From Mauremys mutica (taxonomy: Eukaryota > Chordata > Testudines > Geoemydidae), in contig NC_059084.1 of the NCBI RefSeq assembly GCF_020497125.1, forward strand, positions 34,034,830 through 34,098,829: a stretch of 64,000 bases of DNA, written 5' to 3'. The position numbers and the translations under genes were made by a program. The notes beneath the pieces are model-generated. The model saw only the letters and a program-made list of their open reading frames with translations. It was not told where the DNA came from and made no database searches. Every line of letters starts with the position of its first letter. The stretch's first letter is position 1. Shown here piece after piece: positions 45,224-54,981 of the stretch.

Positions 45224-46082
45224 TAGGGTTGCCAGGTGTCCTATTTTCAACTGGAACCCTGACTGGGCCATTAAAAGTCTGGTTGGTGGTGTAGGCAGGC
45301 TCCCTACCTGGGTCCACGTGATTCTGGGAAGCTGCTAGCATCTCCCTATGGCTCCTAGGTGGAGTGACAGCCACAGGGGCTCTGCACTCTGCCCCTGTCT
45401 CCGGCACAAGCTCAGTGTTCCCATTGGCCAGGAACTGCAGTCAGTGGGAGCTGAGGGGGTGGTGCTGGCATGTGTGGGCAGCATGCAGAGCCATATGGTC
45501 GCTCCTCTGCTTAGGTGCCAGAGGGAGATGCCTCTGGTTCCTGGGAGCCCCCTGAGGTAAATGCCATCCGGAGCCCACACCCCAAACCCCCTCCTGTACC
45601 CCAAGCACCTGCCCCAGCCCTGAGCCCCCTCCTGCACTCCAAACCGTAGCCCCACCCCAGAGCCCACACCCCCATCTATAGCCCTCACCCCACCCTACCC
45701 CAGCCTGGATCCCCCTCCTGCACCCTGAACCCCTCATAGTTGGCCCCACCCCAGAGTCTGCACCCCCAGCCCAGACCCCCTCCCACACCCCAACCCCCTG
45801 CCTGAGCCTGAAGCCCCCTTCCAAACCCCAAACCTCTGCCGCAGCCTGGATCCCTCTCCTGCACCCTAAACCCCTCATCTCCAGCCCCATCCCAGAACTG
45901 GCAGCAGGAGCCCTCACCCCCTTTTGCACTCCCAACCCTCTGCCAGAGCCTGGTGAAAAGGAGCAAGTGAGCGAGGGCGGAGGAGAGTGAGGGGTGGTGG
46001 TGGAGTGAGTGGGAGCGTGGCCTTGGAGAAGGGGTGGGGCAGGTGTGTTTGGTTCTCTGCAAATAGAAAGTTGGCAACCCTA
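45224..46082. mobile_element. 0.86-kb non-autonomous hAT element
   Basis: Termini are TAGGGTTGCCAGGTGTCC on the left and AAAGTTGGCAACCCTA on the right. Flanking 8-mers TTCCTATC (45216-45223) and TTCCTACC (46083-46090) form a target duplication with one mismatch, as expected for hAT. The interior is C-rich and contains irregular tandem units of the CCTGGATCCCCCTCCTGCAC type (45600-45900). These produce long open frames on both strands that are artefacts of composition. There is no transposase. Confidence 0.83.
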
Positions 46083-46369
46083 TTCCTACCACCCAGACAG
46101 TTACATGATACAAGCACCTCCTGTCTCCTGCTCAGCCCCAAGAGCACTTTAACCCTTTTGAACCCACTGAGTACCCATCCCTAGCAGTGGGGGATTACTG
46201 CACCATGCCTAGGTCCCTCGGCCAAATTGGGGGCCCTGGCCAGGTTCTCCAGAATCTGGCCCCTCCACCCTACTCCTCGTCTTCCCCCTGAGGCCCCACC
46301 TCCTGGCCAGGCTGGAAGCCTGAGCCCATCTGTAGTTGTGAGCACGTTTCCGCCCCCTCCCCCAGGGGC

Positions 46370-46700
46370 AGAGAGCTGGCCCAGCCACTTGCTGGAGCCG
46401 CGCTCTCCTGCCCCCGTTCCCCCCTCAATTGCACCAAGCCACTGGTCAGAACCCCTCTCTCCATCCCTCCCACCTCTCCACATGGAGCTGCTGGCCATAG
46501 CCCCGCTCCCCACCCTTCCCCGCCACGTGGAGCTGCTGGCCAGAGCCCCTCTTTCCCCCGCTTCCCCAGCCCCATGCAGAGCTGTTTGTGGGAGCTCCTC
46601 TCTCCCCCCCACATTGTGTGGAGCTACTGACTTGAACCCCTCTTTCCCCGCCACGGAGGTGCAGACCAGAGCCCCACAGAGAGGGTCCAAGCCATTCCCT
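46370..46700. repeat. GC-rich minisatellite-like tandem repeat
   Basis: A unit of roughly 50-60 bases containing GTGGAGCTGCTGGCC and AGCCCCTCTTTCCCC recurs four to five times with variation. The large overlapping frames on both strands across 46181-46841 follow from this composition and show no domain. Confidence 0.6.
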
Positions 46701-46856
46701 GACCCCCCTCCTCGCCCACGTGGGGCTGGTCCAAGCCCTGCCACTCCCACCCAGCCCCTTTTTGACAAAAGTGGATGTTAGCCTTGTTTGCTCTTGCCAA
46801 CTAATGATCAGCTGGCAAAAGCAAAAGGGACACATGCCCACCTACACACACAGTAA

Positions 46857-47040
46857 GAGCTGGTCTATACTACGAGGTTAGGTCAAATTTAGCCATGTTA
46901 GGTCGATTTTATAAGCAATGCGGCTACACAACCAACCTCATTCTGCTGACCTAAAGGACTCTTAAAATCTACTCCTCCCCGAGTAAAATCACCTTCTTGG
47001 GTTGTCAGCTTCCATGTCAGCGCCACTGGCTACCACAAAG
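46857..47040. mobile_element. left end of a TIR DNA transposon (Harbinger-like)
   Basis: The sequence begins TAAGAGCTGGTCTATACTAC and continues GGTTAGGTCAAATTT. This is the same terminus as at 48640, and in inverted form at about 50480-50513. A TTA/TAA at the edge fits PIF/Harbinger target choice, but the assignment is tentative. No right end is present; the sequence runs into the LINE at 47066. Confidence 0.5.
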
Positions 47041-47065
47041 CGCACTGGTGCTAAGGAACTCCCTT

Positions 47066-47880
47066 GAAAGGTTTCTTTTTTAGTTTGGACATCATTACTG
47101 AGAGTCCCTTCCTGCTAGAGTCAAGTGTTCCAATTTAACGCTGATTGCCGCAAAAAGGAAATGATCTTTGGAAGAAACTCTGGGCCTTTTCTGTGTCTTG
47201 GTGATCCATGATTATGGAAAGCTGTTATATGCTTTACGGTAGCCTTTCCCACACAATCACTAATTCTTTTATTTCTTTGTTTTGTATCCTCTGTGATCCT
47301 CCTGCTCAGCTTGAGATGGTTCTTGTGTCCCTTTCAGGTTTAGCGTGCTGTCTTTTTGCTCAGGAGGCAGCATTCCATTCTGAGCTGGCACTATCCGCCC
47401 ACATCTTCTTTGTCAGAATTGTTGATAGAAATTTCTACATAGTTGCTAAAGCCATGGTTAGTCTTTAATTCATTGGATCATTGCAGCCTTCTTTTTGTTT
47501 GGTATGAGAAGAGTTGTGCCTGTCACCATTCATCTCAGAAACCCAGTCTTCAAACATTTATTACGTTGTTCAAATAAACAGTCAGGGCGGGCTGTGCTGT
47601 GGTGGGTACCCTGTTCACCAAGGAGTATAAACCTTGCTGAGGGTCAGAAAGATCCTAGGTTTGAATCTGTGATGTCATTGCTTTTTTTCCCCTGTTATAG
47701 CTTGAAATCGGTGGGCTAGTTCTTTTGGAGTTCCTCCTTTAGCTAGGATGTGGAGTTTGCAGGTCCTCAGTGCTGTATGCTGAGGCTTCAAGCCCAGCTG
47801 GTGACCTGAAGAGACTGTGGTTTGAGTAGGGGAAGACACACAACATTTAAGTGCAGGTGTTTTCATTCATCTATTATGTC
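47066..47880 (-). mobile_element. R2/R4-type LINE fragment, second copy
   Basis: Its reverse complement aligns with 28930-29770 along the whole length, for example GAAATTTCTATCAACAATTC and AAGAAGATGTGGGCGGA. The two copies carry different stops and indels, so they decayed independently. It ends, in its own orientation, near the same reverse-transcriptase region where the first copy is broken by CR1. The stretch 47881-48285 beside it contains a 98-residue frame (47992-48288, minus) with no recognised features. Confidence 0.7.
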
Positions 47881-48289
47881 TTTTTCTGCATCTCTTCTTC
47901 TCTATATACGTGATATTGCATGAACTTGAGTATTTTGACTAAATGGACATATCTTCACAGTCCTGTCTCCATACAGAACTCCAGCCGAGGCTCACAGGAC
48001 ACAATCTGCAGGATTGAGCCCAATCACATTTGTGTATAATCCCAGTCCTTCAGACAGATTCACTCTCATGCTAGTGTTTCCATAGTCATGCTTAACTTCA
48101 ATATGATTAATCATGGGTTCAACCTGTTCTCTGGGGTAAGCCTTGAGCAGACTGGGCAATATATGAATATTTAAATGAACTTTTAAGTTTTCAGTAAGCC
48201 TATCAAATTTAAATGTAAGAACTATAAGAGTGTAATTAGGTATGCACTTTGCCAGGGCTGCAAATATTGGGTACTGAGGAAGAGACAAG

Positions 48290-48630
48290 AGCAGATCTTG
48301 AATACAGTGGACATGAATATATTAAGATGGGTGGTTGGAGATACAAGAATGGACCATGTTCAAAACGAATGATATAGGTGAAGTGAAAAGGTGGTACTAG
48401 CTATTAAAAAGCTGAGGGAATCCAGGTTAGATGGTTTGGCCATGTGAAAAGAACACCAGAAGAATATATAGGGAACAGAGTGTTAAAAAGTTAGAATTGG
48501 AGGGTAAGAGAAGAATTGGGAGACCCATAACCAGATGGATGGACTTCATAGTAATGGATTTTATTTGCTGTGGAGTTTCTAAGGAACTGTCTTTAAGGCA
48601 GACCTGAATGGATAAGAAGGACCCCCAAAG
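48290..48630 (+). mobile_element. RTE-like LINE 3' coding end
   Basis: The plus strand reads a LRWVVGDTRMDHVQN-like block, then in other frames KLRESRL, RWFGHV-like and GKRRIGRP-like blocks. This order is typical of the C-terminus of RTE-clade ORFs. It has several frameshifts and ends at about 48630, before the TIR element. Confidence 0.65.
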
Positions 48631-48639
48631 CCCCTGAAT

Positions 48640-50513
48640 TGCCCTGGTCTACACAAGTTTAGGTCAAATTTAGCAGTGTTAGATTGATTTAACCCTGCAC
48701 CAGTCCACATGATGAAGCCATTTTTATCGACTTAAAGGGCTGTTAAAATCAGTTTCTGTACTCCTCCCTGACAAGGGGATTAGCGCTGAAATCAACATCA
48801 TCGGGTCAGATTTGGGGTAGTGTGGATGCAATTTGATGGTATTGGCCTCCGGGAGCCATCCCACAGTGCACCATTGTGACCGCTCTGGACTGCACTTTGA
48901 ACTCAGATGCAGTAGCCAGGTACACAGGAAAAGCCCTGGGAACTTTTGAATTTCATTTCCTGTTTGGCCAGCATGGCGAACTCAGCAGCACAGGTGACCT
49001 TGCAGTCCCCACAGAATGTTTCTACACTCCCCCTATCATCTCCATCCCTGAGGTTATCGCAGATTAGAAGTGAAAAAAAATGCACTCGCGATGACATGTT
49101 TTCCGAGCTCATGCAGTCCTCCCGCACTGATAGGGCACAGTGTAATGAATGGAGGCATTCAGTGGCAGAGGCCAGGAAAGAATTGCTGTGTTTGCTTAAC
49201 GGCAAAAGTATCATGCCTCGCTAGTGATCCTGCCTGAGACAGGTCCCTGTGTCACATGCACTCCATGCTGTGTCAGCCTTAGGCAGAGGCATGACTGCTT
49301 TGTGAGCAGGAAGGCCACAGATATAGACATTGTATTAGGTAGCTTCTGTAGCTAGAGAAAACATTCGTGTCGATTTGGCAAAGTCTGTGGCAAAAAAAGA
49401 GAAGCCCCATAGTGTAGTGGTTATCACATTCACCTAACACATGAAAGCCCCATAGTGTAGTAGTTATCATGTTTACCTAACATGAAAAATGTCTCCGGAT
49501 TGAAACTGGGCAGAAACAGGTCATTGTTCCTTTTTCTGACTTCTCTCCTGCATTTTTAGTCTTAGAAACAGACCATGCTGTGAATTTTTACTTTGAATTA
49601 TATCAATTATGAGTTAAATAATATGGAAGCTCTCTCTAAATTATAGTCCTGGGTTCCTTACCCTTTCAGCTACTCTGATAAATTAACATTTTTGTTAGGG
49701 GCAGGGAAAAATTTTCATGAAGCCTGTTATAGGAACTAAATGTTATCTAGGACTCTGAAGTAATCTTAATGTGGCCCATACAGTGCAATCCTTCGTTCTG
49801 GATTGGTCATTCCACAAGTTTGAACTGCTCCTAACTACTGTCCAGGCTTCATGAACCGTGGGAGTAAGGGGCAGGCTGGAGTAGGTGCAACCACACAGTT
49901 CTGCCAGCTGGGAGAGCGGCCTGAGGCAGAAGGCTCCAGCTCGCATGATATTCCAGGCAGGACTGACTCTACATGAGACTAAACTTAAAGAAGAGAATGA
50001 CCTGGAGTCACTCCCATTCGGTGCTCTAAGAGGAGGATAGCCATGTCTATCCAGGCACCCCTGATTGAACTCACCGAGGTCTGCCAGCTGAGCTGGGCTG
50101 AGCGAGACCCTGGCTGGCGGACAGAGCCCCAGACCAGCAGCAGGCTCAGTGGGTCCAGCGGACAGACCCCAGAAAAAAGGAGCAAAATGATTGTCTGCTG
50201 TTGCTTTCACAGAAGGGGAAGGGGGAAGGGCTGATGACATGTACCCAAAAACCACCTGCAACAAAGTTTTTGCCCCATCAGGCATTGGGAGTTTAACCCA
50301 GAATTCCAATGAGCAGCAGAGACTGCAAGAACTGTGGGATAGCTACTCACAGTGCACTGCTCTGTAAGTCGATGCTAGCCACTGTAGTGAGGACACACTC
50401 CACTGACTTAATGCGCTTAGTGTAGACATATGCAATAGACTGTATAAAATACAATTCTAAAAAAATGACTTCTATAAAATTGACCTAATTTCATAGTGTA
50501 GGCATATCCTTAA
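48640..50513. mobile_element. 1.87-kb TIR DNA transposon, non-autonomous (Harbinger-like)
   Basis: The left end, CTGGTCTACACAAGTTTAGG, and the right end, AATTTCATAGTGTAGGCATA, are inverted versions of each other in the GTCTACACTA and TTAGGTC parts. The interior contains TTTTCCGAGCTCATGCAGTC at about 49098, a segment I recall as a common turtle repeat. No transposase domain is visible; the 188-residue minus frame at 49743-50309 has no motifs. The superfamily is tentative because a clean 3-bp target duplication was not seen. The tRNA-Val-like sequence lies inside. Confidence 0.55.
49404..49518 (+). pseudogene. tRNA-Val (AAC) pseudogene with duplicated 5' half
   Basis: The segment 49447-49518 is 72 bases and follows tRNA-Val: A box TAGTGTAGTAGTT, anticodon loop CTAACAT with anticodon AAC, and T arm CTCCGGATTGAAAC, ending GGGCAGAAACA. 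Immediately before it, 49404-49446 is a tandem copy of the 5' half through the anticodon arm. The acceptor stem does not pair (GCCCCAT against the CAGAAAC side) and the anticodon stem is disrupted, so it should not be functional. Confidence 0.8.
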
Positions 50514-51029
50514 ATACAAGATCATAATTGTGACAGATAGCACACTGTCCTGTAACACGCTAGACAAACCCTTTTGAGTTAAATTAAACATTGAATTAAC
50601 ACCTTCTGAGTTGTTTGTATTAAAATACACATTTATGTACTATTGCAAGATTGTGTGGAGCTTATTTAGGAAGAAGTCATTATTAGTTCAGTCGCTGGAA
50701 GACATTAGGAAGGTGAAGGGAATTTTTGGGGATAATACATGTGAAATGGATGTCCTGGGACATTTTGGTGGGTTAAGGAAATGCAAATTTTAAAGGTACT
50801 TTAGAAGATGCACTTTGGGCAGAGACCTATTGTCTGACTGATTACCTAGCCAAGGTCTTTTCAGAGAGCCCAACTGGATAAATGAGTGACTCTGAGTTAC
50901 AAGTTATTCTGCTGCCTCACAAATCCTTTCTCCAATGATGATTCCTTGTATGTCCTCTCACCCACCAATTAAATTGTTGCTTTAACCCGTCTATATATGT
51001 GTTGCAGATGGGATGTATTCAGACCACTC

Positions 51030-51760
51030 ACCATTTTTTTGGATGTACCACCCATGTATTAGACTGAAAGGACACATTGAAAAGCACTGGGTGCGCCTGC
51101 TCCCACACGTTCACCCACAGGGGAGTATTTCCGGCTCCAGGCTGTGGCCAGTTTAAATCCAGATTCTTCCAGTTTGGCATCCATACTACCTGCAAGGTTA
51201 CATTCTTCAAAGCGGTTAAATTGTCATATACCCAATGTCCCAGGGGAGATTTTATGCCCAGTGTGATAGGTACATAACAACTGCACACCCTGGGATTTTC
51301 CTCTATGGAGATTCCATTGTGATTAGACATGGTAACATCACACCCTAATTATGAGACCCCATAACCCAAAGGTGGTTCAAACAGTTGGGGAGACCAGAGG
51401 GTCATATTTTTGGGGCCCTCCATGACACATCACATGTCTGGATGACTATTTTTCCTATTGTCATTGATCATGGCATAGCCTAGGGAATACCACACAATAT
51501 GTCCTGATAAATTTGATATTCTTCACTGGGTTGGGATCCCGCTCCACCATCTGATCTGTACACCATGTACCAACGCTGCCAAATTCCCATGGGAGGATTG
51601 GTGGTACAAACTTTTATAGGTTGATCTTTAAAGTCTTCATTTGCCTCATTACCATAACTTGGGGGTGTAGCAGTCCACGTGTTTCCTCCTTTTGACACCT
51701 CACATTGTGGGCTCCCGGTAGAGCTTACAATAGCGACAATTGTGATTAGCAGCAACGACT
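51030..51760 (-). pseudogene. retroviral envelope-like remnant
   Basis: Two minus frames (51480-51755 and 51028-51330) with an interrupted link between them have a hydrophobic, signal-peptide-like start, many cysteines and tryptophans, and three N-x-S/T sites within about 40 residues (near 51070-51230), as in viral surface glycoproteins. No transmembrane subunit, fusion peptide or furin site is seen. Probable pol debris upstream and a possible LTR at 57600-58131 in the same orientation would fit an old endogenous retrovirus, but no diagnostic motif fixes the family. Confidence 0.35.
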
Positions 51761-51769
51761 GTTACATTC

Positions 51770-53866
51770 CAGGCCAGGGGGGTCCTTGTTTTCCTTTGTG
51801 GGTTCACCTGTAAGATACATGCAATAGAATTTATACATCATTCTTCTTAACCTCCATTTTGTGCCTTTTATTTGTGTGCAATGAACCCATCCCCACTCTT
51901 CATCCTCTGTTCCCAATAGCAGCAGGCTGGGCCCTAATCTGCCAAGGGCTATGTAGAGACCCTCCAGTGAAGAGCTGAGAATGGATGGTGCTGCTCTGAA
52001 ATCCGTGGATCATGCTTTTTGGGCAGGTCACATCATGCTTTGACCTTTGCTGCTCCTTGTTCCTCTTGCCAGGCCTCTGCCTGCTGTGATCCATGGTATT
52101 CTGGGTTCCTCTTCAGCTGGTATCAGATTTTCTAAAGTTCTGAAAGAAAAAATGCACATTTTTCTACCTCCTTTAGGGGGCAGTAGATTATTGCTTAAAA
52201 TAACCCTTCCTTTTACAAACTTCCTTGCTGATTGCAGGAAAAAGAATAATTGCTGCCACACTTTCTTGGGTTTTTTTTGTTCTATCAGCGGACCAGGTTT
52301 CAATGGCTTCTATCCTTAAGAGGAAGGGTGGATTATCCTACTGTTCATTTATGAAATTCATGGAGGTGGTGTAATTCAGTTTCCCTTCTTCTACAGCCGA
52401 CCAGGTTTGTAATGGTTTCTCTTCTGTGCCAAGATTTAGGTTTATTTACAGGTAATATCTGAGAGGCAGCATTACCATGAGACCTTTGAACATGAGGTTT
52501 GTTTTCAATTACCATTTTTAGGATGCTTTTGCCCCCCCCCCCCCAAAGCCATACATAATATCCAGTATTGCATGGTTACTGACTAACATTAAATTATCCC
52601 GAGGTTTAACATTTTGACAGTCTGATTACTCAGAGCCACCTTAAAGCTCAGTGTTTCTGACATTGCTTCTTTTGTCTATTCCACCCCTGTCTTTATGTCA
52701 GAGGTACACGGTCTTAACTTTTTGTTCTGCTCCTGCAGTTCTTATCTGCTACTGATTCCCCCCCCCCATCCACCACCCCAACAAAAAGAATCCAGAATCT
52801 CACTTTATTCTCCTGGTTCTGTCTGCCCCAGCCATGGCCACATTCTCTGGTCCTTATTTTACAAGATATTAAACTTTATAAAAACATGGAAGTACCCAAA
52901 GGGTTAAATACTAAATGCCAAAGCCAAATCACACTAGCTACCTGTGTCTGGCAAAAGGGATGGTAAGTGTTGCAACTTTGACTGAGAAATTCAAATGGCG
53001 TTTTAGTGACATAACAATTTTAAAACAAACAAAATAAAATCAATTTATCTTAAAACCTACAAAACGTGTTGGTTTAGGTCCTTAAAACCTTACATAATAC
53101 ACACACAAAAATTCCCTTTTTCCAACATTCATTGCGCTGCTTTAACTGCAATTTTTATTACAACTATACCCAGACTACATTTCCATAGCTTACAATTGGA
53201 GACAGTCAAGTCCAAATTCCAATGGAAAACCCTTATCTCTTTTTAGCAATTCTGATTAAATCATCCACTAGTTTAAATAAATTAAATCAGATTGTCTCTC
53301 TGCATGCTACCTGCAGCATCCCTTTACAATTGATTATTTACAGACCATGTCCTTTGGGAAGAGGGCCCATTTTCCTTTAGATTACATGTAAAGATGTTGT
53401 ACGGGATTTGAAGGTTGTGTAGACCCAGAACACAATCGTAGCAATGTGTGACTCACCCCTGCAGCTCCTCCTGCTGGTTGTCCAGGGAATTAGCTCTTCC
53501 AGCCTCTGGAGCACCCTCTGCAGGCCAGTGTCCACTGCCACAGGCCCCCCCATGTCCCTCCCAGGACCCAGTGCCCCTTGTGTTTGGGTGCTGCCCCCCA
53601 GCAGTACCCCCCTCAAGTCTCAGGGTCTCCCCTCCCCAGGGAACCCCCACCCTCTATCCCCACCTCACCTCAGTCATAGGCTACTACCAGTAACCATTAA
53701 CCCCCACTCTCTGGGGCAGACTGTATAAGCCACTCATCACAGGCAAAGGGGTTTGGACCTTCTGCCTCTGGCTACCTATGGGCTGCCCCTGCAACCCAGT
53801 ACTTAATAGGCCTTACCATGCTGCAGCCTGGGGCTTTCCTAGGCCAGAGTTCCCCAGCCCTGCTCA
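51770..53866. other. unclassified, possibly decayed retroviral interior
   Basis: No confident coding region is seen. A C-run at 52532-52544 and another near 52755 are present. Minus-strand fragments between 51900 and 52300 could be the end of a retroviral pol, but I see no catalytic motif. The right edge is the hAT target duplication at 53867. Confidence 0.4.
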
Positions 53867-53874
53867 ACTCCAGA

Positions 53875-54973
53875 TAGGGTGACCATACGTCCCGATTTTA
53901 TCAGGACTGTCCCGATATTTGCTTGTTTGTCCAGTTGTCCCGACCTAACCATTGGCTCCGGAACCTGGAAGGGCTCGCGCCCTTCCCCGCCCCGACTCCG
54001 CCCCTTCCTTCGCCAATTGGATCCCTCCCCAAATCCCCGCCTCTTGCCAAGCAAACCATGCCCAGGAGACGCAGGGAACGCGGGGCCGGGTGAGTGTGAG
54101 TCCGGCCTGGCCCCGAGCAGGCAGGACTCGGGCGCGGTACCTGTAGGGAGATTAGGGGGTGGCCTGCGGGGCCAGGCGGTGGCTGTTCTCCCCCACCTGG
54201 GCAGCGGGACGTGGGAGCAACTGCTGCTGCAGCTCCCACTGCCGCGGGGGGAGGAAGCGGCCAAGCATGTGGCGCCCTGGCCCGAACCCCCCGAGCCCGG
54301 GCCTGCTGCGGGGACCCAGCAGCAACACACGCTGCGCCCAGCCGCTGGCCAGTCGCGGCTGGGCTGGCTGCCCAGCTGGTGCAATCCCGCGCGGAGGCAT
54401 CGGCAGCCCAGCCCCGTTCGTTCCCCTGTGGGACCCGAGCGGGATGGGGGGGCTGGGGCCTGCTGCCCCCACTCCAGGGCCGCCCGCGGAATTGCACCAG
54501 CTGGGCAGCCAGCCCAGACGCGAGTGGCCAGGGGCTGGGTATGCGCAGCGTGCGCGCTGGGTCCCCGCAGCAGGCCCGGGCTCGGGGGGTTCGTGGGCAC
54601 AAGAGCCGCAGCTGCCAAGCTTGGCCAGCGGCCGCTTCCTCCCCCCGCGGATGTGGGAGCTGCAGCAGCGGCTGCTCACAAGTCCCACTGCCCAGGTCGG
54701 GAGAACAGCCGCCGCCAGCCTGGCCCCGCAGGCCACTCCCTACTCTCCCTACAGGTAACCGAGCCCGAGTCCTGCCTGCTCGGGGCCAGGCCGGACTCAC
54801 AACTCACCCTGGCCCCGCGCTCCCCTGAGTCTCCCGGGCCTCCCTCCAGCACTTGTGGAGGGAGGAGGAAATCGGGGGTGGGGGATTTATTTATTTTTTG
54901 CTCTGCCACCATTTTTTCCCCCTCTGCCCCCCCCCGCGTCCCGATATTTGACCTGGGTGATCTGGTCACCCTA
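53875..54973. mobile_element. 1.1-kb hAT foldback element
   Basis: Termini are TAGGGTGACCATACGTCCCG on the left and GATCTGGTCACCCTA on the right, with a perfect 8-bp target duplication ACTCCAGA (53867-53874 and 54974-54981). Inside, almost the whole GC-rich core is one large inverted repeat: about 54089-54385 pairs with about 54485-54818. One 45-base stretch near the outer end of the arms (54092-54135 against 54766-54810) differs by a single indel. No transposase is encoded. The long open frames on both strands (up to 419 codons) come from GC content. Confidence 0.9.
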
Positions 54974-54981
54974 ACTCCAGA

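Noticed and set aside
45441..46841. Long proline- and glycine-rich frames on both strands
   Set aside because: They come from C-rich tandem repeats in the hAT interior and the adjacent minisatellite; the repeated translations change frame freely.
47992..48288. 98-codon minus-strand frame
   Set aside because: It lies between the R2/R4-type fragment and the RTE tail and could be part of a LINE 5' region, but no motif supports a call.
49743..50309. 188-codon minus-strand frame
   Set aside because: It lies inside a TIR element with both ends visible and has no transposase or other motif.
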